Shown in pieces: positions 1-6,286 of a stretch of 10,560 nt of DNA (within the stretch, counting starts at the first letter, position 1; the number at the start of each line of letters is the position of its first letter). The notes below the pieces were generated by a model. It saw only the letters and a program-made list of their open reading frames with translations. It was not told the origin of the DNA and did no database searches. Both the position numbers and the translations under genes were made by a program. The DNA is from Rhodanobacteraceae bacterium (lineage in GTDB: Bacteria > Pseudomonadota > Gammaproteobacteria > Xanthomonadales > Rhodanobacteraceae): positions 1-10,560 of the forward strand of contig JAICHS010000068.1 of NCBI GenBank assembly GCA_025924775.1, in the 5' to 3' direction.

Positions 1-1080
1 CTTGTCGGTGAAACGCGGCTTGCGTTCCCGCCAGCACGCCGTGCGCGCGAGGTATTCCCTGCCCAGCCGCTGCCAGTCGGCAGGCACCGCGTCCCGCACC
101 CAGTCCGGGAACGGCCGGCCACGTCGTCGTGATTCCTCATCCAGGATGGTCGGCAGGTCGGTGATCTCGTTGGCGCCTTCCATCTCGGGATGCGAGGCGA
201 TGATCTGCTCCACCAGCGTGGAGCCCGAACGCGGGATGCTGGCGATCAGGATGACCTCGCTTCCTGATTGCGGATCGAGCGGCGTCGCAGGCGGCGCGGC
301 GAACGCGCGCTCAACGGCATCGATACGCGCGCGATGTTCCACCGCATTCCAGCGCACGCGACCGCGCTGCAGGCGGTTGGCGCATTGCAGCACCTCGAAC
401 GATGCCGCATAGTCAGCATGGTCTTCCAGCGCGCGGGCCAAGGCGAATCCGAACAGCACGCGATCCTCTGTGGGCACGTCGGCGCGTTCGAAGTTGCGTC
501 GCAGCAGCGCCAGGTCCTGCCCGGTGAGTGGCACCACCTTGAGATTGGCCAGCGCGAACCATGCGTGGGCGTTTCCCGGGTGCGTCTGCAACAAGCGCCT
601 CAATTCGGCGGCGGCGGCACCGACCTGGCCGATGCTGGCCTCGGCATCGGCGAGGGTGAGCCGCGCCGAAACATGCGACGGGTCGAGTTGCAAGGCGCGC
701 TGCAGCGCCGCGATCGCCTCCCCGGTGCGCACCCGCAGTTTGAGCGCCCGGCCGAGGTTGAACCAGCCACCCGCCACGTTCGGCGCCAGTTCGCAAGCGC
801 GCCGCAACGCCGTGATCGCGCCAGCCACATCGCCCGTTTCGAACAACGCAATGCCGAGCCCCGTCTGCAACCGCGCATCGCGCGGTTCGGTTTCGATGGC
901 CTTGCGGAAATATTCGGCGGCGCGCTCATGTCGTCCCTGCATCTGCGCCGCCATTCCCGCCATGCCCAGCGCGGGGGCGCAATCAGGCGCGACTTCCAGC
1001 GCCGCCGCCAAGGTCGCGTTGGCGGCGGCGAATAGCCCGCGCGCCAACTCGTCGCGTGCCTGCTGCAACAACGCAAGCAT
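1..1080 (-). CDS. TPR-containing sulfotransferase, 3' end cut by window edge
   Basis: Reading the minus strand from the ATG at 1080 gives 360 open codons that run off the left edge, so the C-terminus is missing. Residues 1 to about 235 are tetratricopeptide-like helical repeats with typical alternating small and aromatic residues (for example GWFNLGRALK near 105 and AWFALANLK near 173). Residues about 276-300 hold the 5'-phosphosulfate-binding loop of the sulfotransferase fold, IPRSGSTLVEQIIASHPE. This architecture is known from bacterial TPR-sulfotransferases, thought to sulfate proteins or glycans using PAPS; the substrate cannot be told. The start is uncertain: an in-frame GTG at 1107 follows a TAG stop closely and would add nine residues, and neither start has a good ribosome site. 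It lies downstream of the beta-lactamase on the same strand, 66-93 bases away, with no clear terminator between, so read-through is possible. Confidence 0.86.
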   Translation of the reverse strand, partial: MLALLQQARDELARGLFAAANATLAAALEVAPDCAPALGMAGMAAQMQGRHERAAEYFRKAIETEPRDARLQTGLGIALFETGDVAGAITALRRACELAPNVAGGWFNLGRALKLRVRTGEAIAALQRALQLDPSHVSARLTLADAEASIGQVGAAAAELRRLLQTHPGNAHAWFALANLKVVPLTGQDLALLRRNFERADVPTEDRVLFGFALARALEDHADYAASFEVLQCANRLQRGRVRWNAVEHRARIDAVERAFAAPPATPLDPQSGSEVILIASIPRSGSTLVEQIIASHPEMEGANEITDLPTILDEESRRRGRPFPDWVRDAVPADWQRLGREYLARTACWRERKPRFTDK

Positions 1081-1173
1081 GCGCGGCGACAACGGCGCAG
1101 CGGTCACGATGAGCGACTACGACGCAAGTGCATGGGCCGGAAGCCTACACCCGCGTGCCCGCAGCACTCACCG

Positions 1174-2040
1174 TCACGCCACGGTCGCAACGATCTGTCC
1201 CACCTCGGCCAACACTGCATGACGACCCTCGGCCGGCATCACGGCGTTGTCGTAATACGCCGTCACCAGCAGTGGCTTGCGGCGTGGCGGCCACAGGATG
1301 GCGACATCGTTCGTGGCGGTATCGCCGGAACCCGTCTTGTCGCCTTCGCGCCAGTCACCGGGCAATCCGGCGCGCAACGAGTTGGCGCCGGTCTGGCAAT
1401 GCCGCAGCCAGTCCGTCAGCCGCGTGCGCGACGCCAGCGACAATGCGTCGCCCAGCAACAGCTCGTGCATGTCGCCCAGCATCGCCGCCGGTGTGGTGGT
1501 GTCCCAGTCTCCGTGCGGCCGGTTGAGCGTGGGCTCGTTGCGATCCAGGCGCGTCAGCGGATCACCCAAACCGCGTGCGCAGCTCGTCACCGCGGCCGGT
1601 CCCCCAATGTTTGCCAGCAGCAGGTTGGCGGCGGTGTTGTCGCTCAACGTGATCGCGGCCTCGCACAATTCCGCAACGGTCATGCCGGGCGGTCCGACGT
1701 GCTGCTTCGAGATCGGCGCGTAGTCGAGCAGCGCGTCCTTGCCGAACACGATGCGGCGGTCGAGTCGCTCCTTGCCGGAATCCACGCGCTGCAACGCCGC
1801 CGCCGCCAGCAGCAACTTGAAGGTGCTGCACATCAGGAAGCGCTCGTCCGCGCGGTGCCCCACGCGACTGCCGTCGCCGGTATCCAGTAGCGCAACGCCC
1901 AGCTTGCCGCCATGCCGCCGCTCCAGCATGGCCAAGCGCGTGGCGGCGCCACCCTGCACCGGGGCCCCGGCAGGCAGGCGCCGGGTCGCAATGAGCGCGC
2001 CGCCCAACGCCAAGCCTTGCAATAGCTCTCGCCGCCGCAT
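1174..2040 (-). CDS. bla: Class A beta-lactamase, L2-like, Tat-exported
   Basis: Serine hydrolase that opens the beta-lactam ring in the periplasm. All class A landmarks are present in the 288-residue product: the active-site STFK at residues 72-75 (Ambler S70 and K73), SDN at 133-135, E169-P-T-L-N (Ambler E166 omega loop) and KTGSG at 235-239. The N-terminus MRRRELLQG followed by a hydrophobic stretch is a twin-arginine signal, as in the L2 enzyme of Stenotrophomonas. The start at 2040 is chosen because AAGGGA lies six bases upstream; an in-frame ATG at 2058 adds six residues but lacks such a site. A cysteine precedes the active serine, as in L2 and CTX-M enzymes, but the partner cysteine of the KPC/SME carbapenemase disulfide is absent (G239 there), so carbapenemase activity is not implied. 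No ampR-type regulator gene is adjacent; msrB is divergent, 147 bases away. Confidence 0.95.
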   Translation of the reverse strand: MRRRELLQGLALGGALIATRRLPAGAPVQGGAATRLAMLERRHGGKLGVALLDTGDGSRVGHRADERFLMCSTFKLLLAAAALQRVDSGKERLDRRIVFGKDALLDYAPISKQHVGPPGMTVAELCEAAITLSDNTAANLLLANIGGPAAVTSCARGLGDPLTRLDRNEPTLNRPHGDWDTTTPAAMLGDMHELLLGDALSLASRTRLTDWLRHCQTGANSLRAGLPGDWREGDKTGSGDTATNDVAILWPPRRKPLLVTAYYDNAVMPAEGRHAVLAEVGQIVATVA

Positions 2041-2051
2041 CCGGATTCCCT
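2034..2051 (-). promoter_or_regulatory. Ribosome binding site that decides the beta-lactamase start
   Basis: On the minus strand AAGGGA is followed by six bases and then the ATG at 2040. The only other plausible start, at 2058, has no purine-rich stretch ahead of it. This favours the short N-terminus with the arginine triplet directly after the initiator methionine. Confidence 0.6.
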
Positions 2052-2117
2052 TGAACATGCGCCAAGCGTTGCAGGATACCGTCCCGCGTGGCCCCGATGG
2101 TGCGCCGCGCGCGCCTT

Positions 2118-2131
2118 GACGCGAACGCGTC
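2118..2131. repeat. Short palindrome in the bla-msrB divergent spacer
   Basis: GACGCG and CGCGTC form a perfect inverted repeat separated by AA. It sits roughly midway between the divergent beta-lactamase and msrB starts, where an operator could act on both genes. In DNA this GC-rich such a short palindrome can arise by chance. Nearby, TATCAT at 2143-2148 resembles a -10 element for msrB, but the TTGACG at 2116-2121 is 21 bases away, too far for a normal sigma-70 promoter. Confidence 0.25.
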
Positions 2132-2187
2132 GCGCCACCATCTATCATTCACCACTGTTACCGCCGCCATTCATGCGGAAACCTGCC

Positions 2188-2646
2188 ATGCCCGACTACC
2201 GCAAGACTCCCGAAGCCCTCGCCCGACTCACGCCGCTGCAATACCACGTGACCCAGGAAGCCGCGACCGAGCGGCCTTTTGACAATGCGTTCAACGACCA
2301 CCACGAACCCGGCCTGTACGTGGACGTGGTTTCGGGCGAGCCGTTGTTCACGTCGCTGGACAAATTCCCGAGCCACTGCGGCTGGCCCAGCTTTGCCAAA
2401 CCGGTCGACGCCACGAACGTGGTCGAAAAATCCGACGGCAGCCACGGCATGGTCCGCACCGAGGTGCGTTCCGCGCACGCTGATAGCCATCTGGGCCACG
2501 TGTTCGACGATGGCCCGCGCGAGCGCGGCGGCCTGCGCTATTGCATCAACTCCGCCTCGCTGCGCTTCGTGCCCCTGGCCGATCTGGAGAAGGCCGGCTA
2601 TGGCGAGTATCGTCACCTGTTTGACAGCGAGGCCACACCCCAATGA
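2188..2646 (+). CDS. msrB: Peptide-methionine (R)-S-oxide reductase, zinc-free type
   Basis: Reduces the R form of methionine sulfoxide in proteins in the cytoplasm, normally recycled by thioredoxin. The 152-residue product has the SelR/MsrB fold signature: CGWPSF at 64-69, HGMVRTEVRS near 86-95, HLGHVFDDGP at 101-110 and the catalytic cysteine C119 in RYCINSASLRF. C64 is the expected resolving cysteine. The four cysteines that bind structural zinc in other MsrBs are replaced (VDVVSGEP and RSAHADSHLG at their usual places), so this is the zinc-free form, like the MsrB domain of Neisseria PilB. The start at 2188 gives the usual MPDYRKTPE beginning; in-frame ATGs at 2173 and upstream have no ribosome site. 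Its stop overlaps the msrA start (ATGA), so the two are almost surely translated together. Confidence 0.96.
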   Translation: MPDYRKTPEALARLTPLQYHVTQEAATERPFDNAFNDHHEPGLYVDVVSGEPLFTSLDKFPSHCGWPSFAKPVDATNVVEKSDGSHGMVRTEVRSAHADSHLGHVFDDGPRERGGLRYCINSASLRFVPLADLEKAGYGEYRHLFDSEATPQ

Positions 2647-3161
2647 CCACCCGAACCGAACGCGCACTGCTTGCCGGCGGCTGCTTCTGGGGCATGCAGG
2701 ACCTGATCCGCAAGCAGCCGGGCGTGATTTCGACGCGCGTCGGCTACTCCGGCGGCGACGTTGCCAACGCCACCTACCGCAACCACGGCACGCACGCCGA
2801 ATCCATCGAAATCACCTTCGATCCGGCGCGCATGAGCTATCGCCGGTTGCTGGAATTCTTCTTCCAGATCCACGATCCGACCACCCTGAACCGCCAGGGC
2901 AACGACATCGGCACCAGCTACCGCTCGGTCATCTTCTACACCAGCGACGAACAGAAACGCATCGCCGAGGACACCATCGCGGACGTCGACGCCTCGGGCC
3001 TGTGGCCGGGCAAGGTCGTCACCGCCGTGCTGCCGGTCGGGGATTTCTGGGAAGCCGAACCGGAGCACCAGGATTACCTGGAGCGCCTCCCCGACGGCTA
3101 CACCTGCCACTTCGCACGCCCCGGCTGGGTGTTGCCGGTGCGCGACAAAGCCGCAGGTTGA
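2643..3161 (+). CDS. msrA: Peptide-methionine (S)-S-oxide reductase
   Basis: Reduces the S form of methionine sulfoxide in proteins and as free amino acid, complementing MsrB so that both diastereomers are repaired. The 172-residue product has the catalytic GGCFWG motif at 12-17 (C14), the conserved GYSGGDVANATYRNHGTHAE segment near 34-53, the HDPTTLNRQGNDIGTSYRS segment near 77-95 and DFWEAEPEHQDYL near 134-146. A second cysteine, C155 in GYTCHFARPGW, is well placed as resolving cysteine, as in the short MsrA of Mycobacterium; there are no further C-terminal cysteines. The ATG overlaps the msrB stop codon by the ATGA arrangement, and the only upstream ribosome-like site (GCGAGG) is distant, so translational coupling to msrB is likely. 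Confidence 0.97.
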   Translation: MTTRTERALLAGGCFWGMQDLIRKQPGVISTRVGYSGGDVANATYRNHGTHAESIEITFDPARMSYRRLLEFFFQIHDPTTLNRQGNDIGTSYRSVIFYTSDEQKRIAEDTIADVDASGLWPGKVVTAVLPVGDFWEAEPEHQDYLERLPDGYTCHFARPGWVLPVRDKAAG

Positions 3162-3217
3162 TGCTGCGTTGTCGGCTCCTCAGGTCAATGACCGAGGAAC
3201 GACGATGCTGCTTGTCT

Positions 3218-3231
3218 CCCTCCGGGGAGGG
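3218..3231. terminator. Short GC hairpin downstream of msrBA
   Basis: CCCTCC, two bases, then GGAGGG form a compact six-base-pair hairpin about 57 bases after the msrA stop. There is no T-run directly after it, so rho-independent termination is only possible, not clear. Similar CCTCCGGGGAGG strings occur as dispersed repeats in related genomes. Confidence 0.35.
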
Positions 3232-3309
3232 TGCGTGCAACGCCGCTTTTCTTCCCCGATTGGCGCCGTATCCCAGCATGGCTCACGCACACGTTTAAAA
3301 GGTTGTCGT

Positions 3310-3425
3310 CATTTCGGGGCGCCTGCGGCTTCATCGCAGGCGAACCCGGAATCGGTTTCGCAAACCCGGCCAACACAAGACCGATTCCGGGTTCCGCCCG
3401 CAAGCCGCGCGGGCGCCCCGGAATG
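3310..3425. repeat. Nested inverted repeat, two head-to-head copies of a dispersed element
   Basis: Two copies of a roughly 45-base unit face each other. The inner arms GAACCCGGAATCGGT (3342-3356) and ACCGATTCCGGGTTC (3380-3394) are perfectly complementary over 15 bases around a 23-base loop. Each copy also carries its own seven-base-pair hairpin: GCCTGCG/CGCAGGC at 3321-3341 and CGCCCGC/GCGGGCG at 3395-3415. The outer ends CGGGGC (3315-3320) and GCCCCG (3415-3420) pair too, extending to 3310 and 3425 with one mismatch. The folded form is a four-way junction. CATTCCGGGG...AACCCGGAATC units are familiar as dispersed intergenic repeats in proteobacteria; that family assignment is from memory. 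It ends 37 bases before the dehydrogenase start. Confidence 0.85.
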
Positions 3426-3462
3426 GCTGGAAACATTGCTGACCCATTTCAAGGAAACAACC

Positions 3463-4533
3463 ATGTCCCATATTCCCGCCTACGCCACCCAGGCCGCCAA
3501 CCAGCCGCTCGCACCTTTCTCTGTCAATCGCGGCGCGCCCGGTGCGCACGACGTTGCCATCGACATCCTGTTTTGCGGTATCTGCCATTCCGACCTGCAC
3601 CAGGCGCGCAACGAATGGGGCAACACGGTGTATCCGTGCGTGCCCGGCCATGAAATCGTCGGCAAGGTCACGGCCGTCGGCTCCGGCGCCGGCAAATTCA
3701 AGGTTGGCGACACCGTGGCGGTCGGCTGCATGGTGGGCAGTTGCGGGCACTGCGAGGCCTGCGCCGCAGGCGAGGAAAACTACTGCGAGAACGGCTTCGT
3801 CGGCACCTACAACGGCACGCTGCCCGACGGCAGCCGCACCTTCGGCGGCTACTCCACCGCCATCGTCGTCAACGAGGATTTCGTGCTGCGCGTGCCGCAC
3901 AAGGACCACCTGGCGGCGGTGGCGCCACTGGTATGCGCCGGCATCACCACGTATTCGCCGCTGCGGCACTGGGGCGCCGGCCCCGGCAAAAAGGTCGGTA
4001 TCGTGGGCCTGGGCGGCCTTGGCCACATGGGCATCAAGCTGGCGCACGCGATGGGCGCGCACACCGTGCTGTTCACGCACTCGCCGCGCAAGGCCGACGA
4101 CGGCAAGCGCCTGGGCGCGGACGAGGTCGTGGTGTCCAGCGACCCCGCGCAGATGGCGCAGCACGCGGGCAGCTTCGACTTCATCCTGGACACGGTTTCG
4201 GCCCCGCACGACCTCAACGCCTATCTCGTGCTGCTGAAGCGCGACAGCACGATGTGCCTGGTCGGCGCGCCGCCCGCCAGCACGCCGCATCCACCGCTGC
4301 GGGTGCCCAACCTTTACGGCAAGCGCCGCGCGCTGGCGGGTTCGCTGATCGGCGGCATCCGTGAAACCCAGGAAATGCTGGATTTCTGCGCCGCGCACGG
4401 CATCGTGTCCGACATTGAAACCATCGCGATGCAGGACATCAACGCCGCCTACGAACGCATGCTGAAGGGCGATGTGAAATACCGCTTCGTCATCGACATG
4501 CAGACGCTTAAGGACGCGGCGAAGGCGGCGTGA
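3463..4533 (+). CDS. Zinc-dependent NADP-type alcohol/aldehyde dehydrogenase (YahK/CAD-like)
   Basis: Medium-chain dehydrogenase that interconverts aldehydes and primary alcohols, probably as an aldehyde reductase. The 356-residue product is full length. Catalytic zinc ligands are C38 in CGICHSDLH, H63-E64 in PGHEIVG and C158 in LVCAGITTYSPL. Structural zinc cysteines are C94, C97, C100 and C108. The Rossmann motif GLGGLGHMG spans 182-190, and the following SPRK at 207-210 instead of an acidic residue suggests NADP(H). This matches the cinnamyl-alcohol-dehydrogenase-like group that includes E. coli YahK; the natural substrate is not known from sequence. The start is fixed by AAGGA seven bases ahead of the ATG at 3463 and by family alignment. 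The gene is monocistronic or the first of a loose run; 89 bases separate it from the lipoprotein. Confidence 0.95.
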   Translation: MSHIPAYATQAANQPLAPFSVNRGAPGAHDVAIDILFCGICHSDLHQARNEWGNTVYPCVPGHEIVGKVTAVGSGAGKFKVGDTVAVGCMVGSCGHCEACAAGEENYCENGFVGTYNGTLPDGSRTFGGYSTAIVVNEDFVLRVPHKDHLAAVAPLVCAGITTYSPLRHWGAGPGKKVGIVGLGGLGHMGIKLAHAMGAHTVLFTHSPRKADDGKRLGADEVVVSSDPAQMAQHAGSFDFILDTVSAPHDLNAYLVLLKRDSTMCLVGAPPASTPHPPLRVPNLYGKRRALAGSLIGGIRETQEMLDFCAAHGIVSDIETIAMQDINAAYERMLKGDVKYRFVIDMQTLKDAAKAA

Positions 4534-4590
4534 CGCCGCAGGAACTGAATGGCGCGTCGAATCCCGCCCGGCTATCTTGCAAACATGAAA

Positions 4591-4614
4591 CGGCGGGCTT
4601 GCGCTCGCCCTACA
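4591..4614. repeat. Fragment of a GGCGGG...CCCTACA dispersed repeat
   Basis: GGGC and GCCC flank an eight-base loop, ending in CCCTACA. The end resembles the reverse complement of the GTAGGGCGGG end of the hairpin at 6707-6743. It lies directly ahead of the lipoprotein gene and supplies part of its putative -10 element. Confidence 0.4.
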
Positions 4615-4616
4615 AT
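4611..4616 (+). promoter_or_regulatory. Putative -10 element for a leaderless lipoprotein transcript
   Basis: TACAAT lies seven bases ahead of the ATG at 4623, exactly the -12 to -7 position expected if transcription starts on the A of the start codon. No ribosome site precedes that ATG, which fits leaderless translation. No good -35 hexamer is found 17-18 bases upstream (AAACGG there), so support is partial. Confidence 0.35.
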
Positions 4617-4622
4617 TCACGC

Positions 4623-5147
4623 ATGACCCCATGCACACGCCTGATTGGTTGCCTTGCGGCGGCGACGCTGTTGGCTGGCTGCTCCAGCCACAACGCGCCG
4701 CCACCGGAATCGCCTGCGGCGGCGGCCAGTGCATCCGCCGGCACGACGCCCACCGACACCCATCAGGCGGTGCGATCCGTGGTGGAAGCCTTCGGGCAGC
4801 AGATGCAGGAGATTTCGGTACTGGCGCCCCCCGCCGCGGTGCGCGACGAACTGCCACGGGTGTATGGCGAGGTGCTGACGCCCGATCTGCTGGCGCAATG
4901 GCGCGCGCATCCCGACCTCGCCCTCGGCCGCCAGGGCTCCAGCCCGTGGCCGCAGCGGATCGAGGTGCACAAGGTCGATTGCGGCCAGCCCGACGCGTGC
5001 CGCGCGGTCGGCGACGTCGACTACATCACCAGCAACGAGGTCGCGCACGGCGGCGTGTTCATGCGCCGCGCGGTCACGCTGGAAGTGAACCGCAACGCCA
5101 ACGGCTGGCGCATCGCGTCAGTCAGGCTGGGCCCGCCACGACGCTGA
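4623..5147 (+). CDS. Small lipoprotein of unknown function
   Basis: The 174-residue product starts with a lipoprotein signal: a hydrophobic segment at 5-18 ending in the lipobox LLAGC, with C20 as lipid-attachment site. A low-complexity Pro/Ala/Ser/Thr linker follows (about 24-45), then a globular domain from about 48 with two cysteines, C120 and C126, that could form a periplasmic disulfide. I do not recognise the domain. The residues after the lipid cysteine are SS, not the inner-membrane-retention Asp, so outer-membrane sorting is likely. The open frame extends upstream to 4530, overlapping the dehydrogenase stop, but the signal peptide sets the start at 4623. It ends one base before the DUF1543-VOC gene, so the two are probably co-translated. 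The codon pattern is like that of the neighbours. Confidence 0.77.
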   Translation: MTPCTRLIGCLAAATLLAGCSSHNAPPPESPAAAASASAGTTPTDTHQAVRSVVEAFGQQMQEISVLAPPAAVRDELPRVYGEVLTPDLLAQWRAHPDLALGRQGSSPWPQRIEVHKVDCGQPDACRAVGDVDYITSNEVAHGGVFMRRAVTLEVNRNANGWRIASVRLGPPRR

Positions 5148-5148
5148 C

Positions 5149-6111
5149 ATGCCAATCCACTTGATCGCCTGCGCGCTGGGCGGTACCGCCCCCGGCGCAA
5201 ACACCGAGCTGCACGACGTGGCCTTCGCGGTCGGTGAATCGCTGGAAGCCGTGTACCCGCAATTGCTGGACGGCTGGTTCGGCGATCCGCGCGGGTTGCA
5301 CGTGGACGCGTGGTGCCTGCTCGACACCGTCGCGGGCTACCGGGTGGCGTTGCGCGACGGCCCGCCGGACAACGGCCTGCACCTGTATTGCGTGAACCTT
5401 GGCGGCTACGGCCCCGGCGAATTCGGCGAACGCCACGCCAACGGTTTTTTCGGCGCACGCGACGACGCCAGCGCGAAAACCCAGGCCAAGCAAACGCTGC
5501 TGCAAGGCAGCGAAACGATCCACAAGGACAACCTGTACGACGTCGACGACTGCCTCAAGGTCGCGCGGGTCGGCCGCTGGCACGTACACCTGACGCCGGA
5601 TGTGACGGCGGGCGATCCAGACGTCGTCAACGGCTATTTCCCGCTGCCCAAAGGCAGCATCGACGCCTGGCTGGCCGCGCACCCTTCGCACCGCACGCCG
5701 CCGCCCTTTCATCTTGCCTTTCCGGTTGCATCGCTCGCAGACGCACGTACGTTTTATGGCGGCCTGCTGGGCTGCCCCGAAGGCCGTTCCAGCGACGCGT
5801 GGGTGGATTTCGATTGCTTCGGCCACCAGATCGTCGCGCATCTGGCGCCGGAGGAATTGCGCGCAGCCGCCGCGCACGACGTCGACGGCGACCACGTTCC
5901 GGTGCGGCATTTTGGCGTGATCCTCGACATGGACGTATGGCACGCGCTGGCCGGCAAGCTGCGCGACGCCGGCACGCATTTCGTGATCGAACCGCACGTA
6001 CGCTTCAAGGGCCAGCCCGGCGAACAGGCCACGATGTTCCTGCTGGACCCCTCCGGCAACGCGCTGGAATTCAAGGCCTTCGCGGACCGCTCCAAACTGT
6101 TCGCGAAATAG
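5149..6111 (+). CDS. DUF1543-VOC (COG3565-like) fusion protein
   Basis: A single 320-residue frame joins two domains usually found apart. Residues 1 to about 170 match DUF1543: LGGTAPGANTELHDVAFAVG at 10-29, HVDAW at 51-55, NLGGYGPGEFGERH at 83-96 and a KDNLYDVDDCLKV segment near 126-138. Its function is unknown. Residues about 185-320 are a vicinal-oxygen-chelate domain of the predicted-dioxygenase COG3565 group, from PPFHLAFPVASLADARTFYG to GNALEFKAFADRSKLF. Candidate metal ligands are H188, H231, H254 and E307, one per expected strand, so a metal site looks intact. The linker at about 171-185 has no internal start codon, which argues against two overlapping genes. The ATG follows the lipoprotein stop by one base without its own clear ribosome site, pointing to translational coupling. 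It may be a metal-dependent lyase, isomerase or dioxygenase; the substrate is unknown. Confidence 0.92.
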   Translation: MPIHLIACALGGTAPGANTELHDVAFAVGESLEAVYPQLLDGWFGDPRGLHVDAWCLLDTVAGYRVALRDGPPDNGLHLYCVNLGGYGPGEFGERHANGFFGARDDASAKTQAKQTLLQGSETIHKDNLYDVDDCLKVARVGRWHVHLTPDVTAGDPDVVNGYFPLPKGSIDAWLAAHPSHRTPPPFHLAFPVASLADARTFYGGLLGCPEGRSSDAWVDFDCFGHQIVAHLAPEELRAAAAHDVDGDHVPVRHFGVILDMDVWHALAGKLRDAGTHFVIEPHVRFKGQPGEQATMFLLDPSGNALEFKAFADRSKLFAK

Positions 6112-6286
6112 CGGAACCTGTCGCGCCGCGCGCGCGTGGCCGCATCCCACGTGGCGACGCGCGGCAAAGTGCAGACGTGCCGTGCACCAGCGACCGACGC
6201 CGCGCGACCGCGAATCCGGATGCTGCTATCGTCCTTGTCGGCTGGCGAAGACATCCGCCTTCGTCCCCTTCACGAGGAGAAGCGCC

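Larger units (their letters stand above)
3162..3462. other. Gene-free stretch between msrA and the alcohol dehydrogenase
   Basis: About 300 bases with no convincing ORF. It holds a short GC hairpin at 3218-3231, a large nested inverted repeat at 3310-3425 and the ribosome site of the next gene (AAGGA at 3451-3455). An open frame extends upstream of the dehydrogenase to 3169, but its translation in this stretch is low-complexity and unrelated to the enzyme family. No convincing sigma-70 promoter is seen. Confidence 0.6.

Noticed and set aside
1828..1830. Cysteine before the active-site serine as evidence for a KPC/SME-type carbapenemase
   Set aside because: The partner cysteine after KTG is a glycine here (KTGSG), so the carbapenemase disulfide cannot form; L2 and CTX-M enzymes share the lone cysteine.
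2116..2148. TTGACG and TATCAT as a sigma-70 promoter for msrB
   Set aside because: The hexamers are 21 bases apart, well outside the usual 16-18.
3169..3462. Upstream extension of the alcohol dehydrogenase frame by 98 residues
   Set aside because: The extension covers the inverted repeat and is not dehydrogenase-like; the ATG at 3463 has its own AAGGA site and the usual family N-terminus follows.
3331..4857. Minus-strand open frame of 508 codons opposite the alcohol dehydrogenase
   Set aside because: Arises from high GC in the opposing gene; the translation is His/Arg/Ala/Val-rich without family features, while the plus strand encodes a complete enzyme with all zinc and cofactor motifs.
5122..6150. 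Minus-strand open frame of 342 codons opposite the DUF1543-VOC gene
   Set aside because: Antisense shadow; the plus frame has recognisable domains and metal ligands and the minus product has none.
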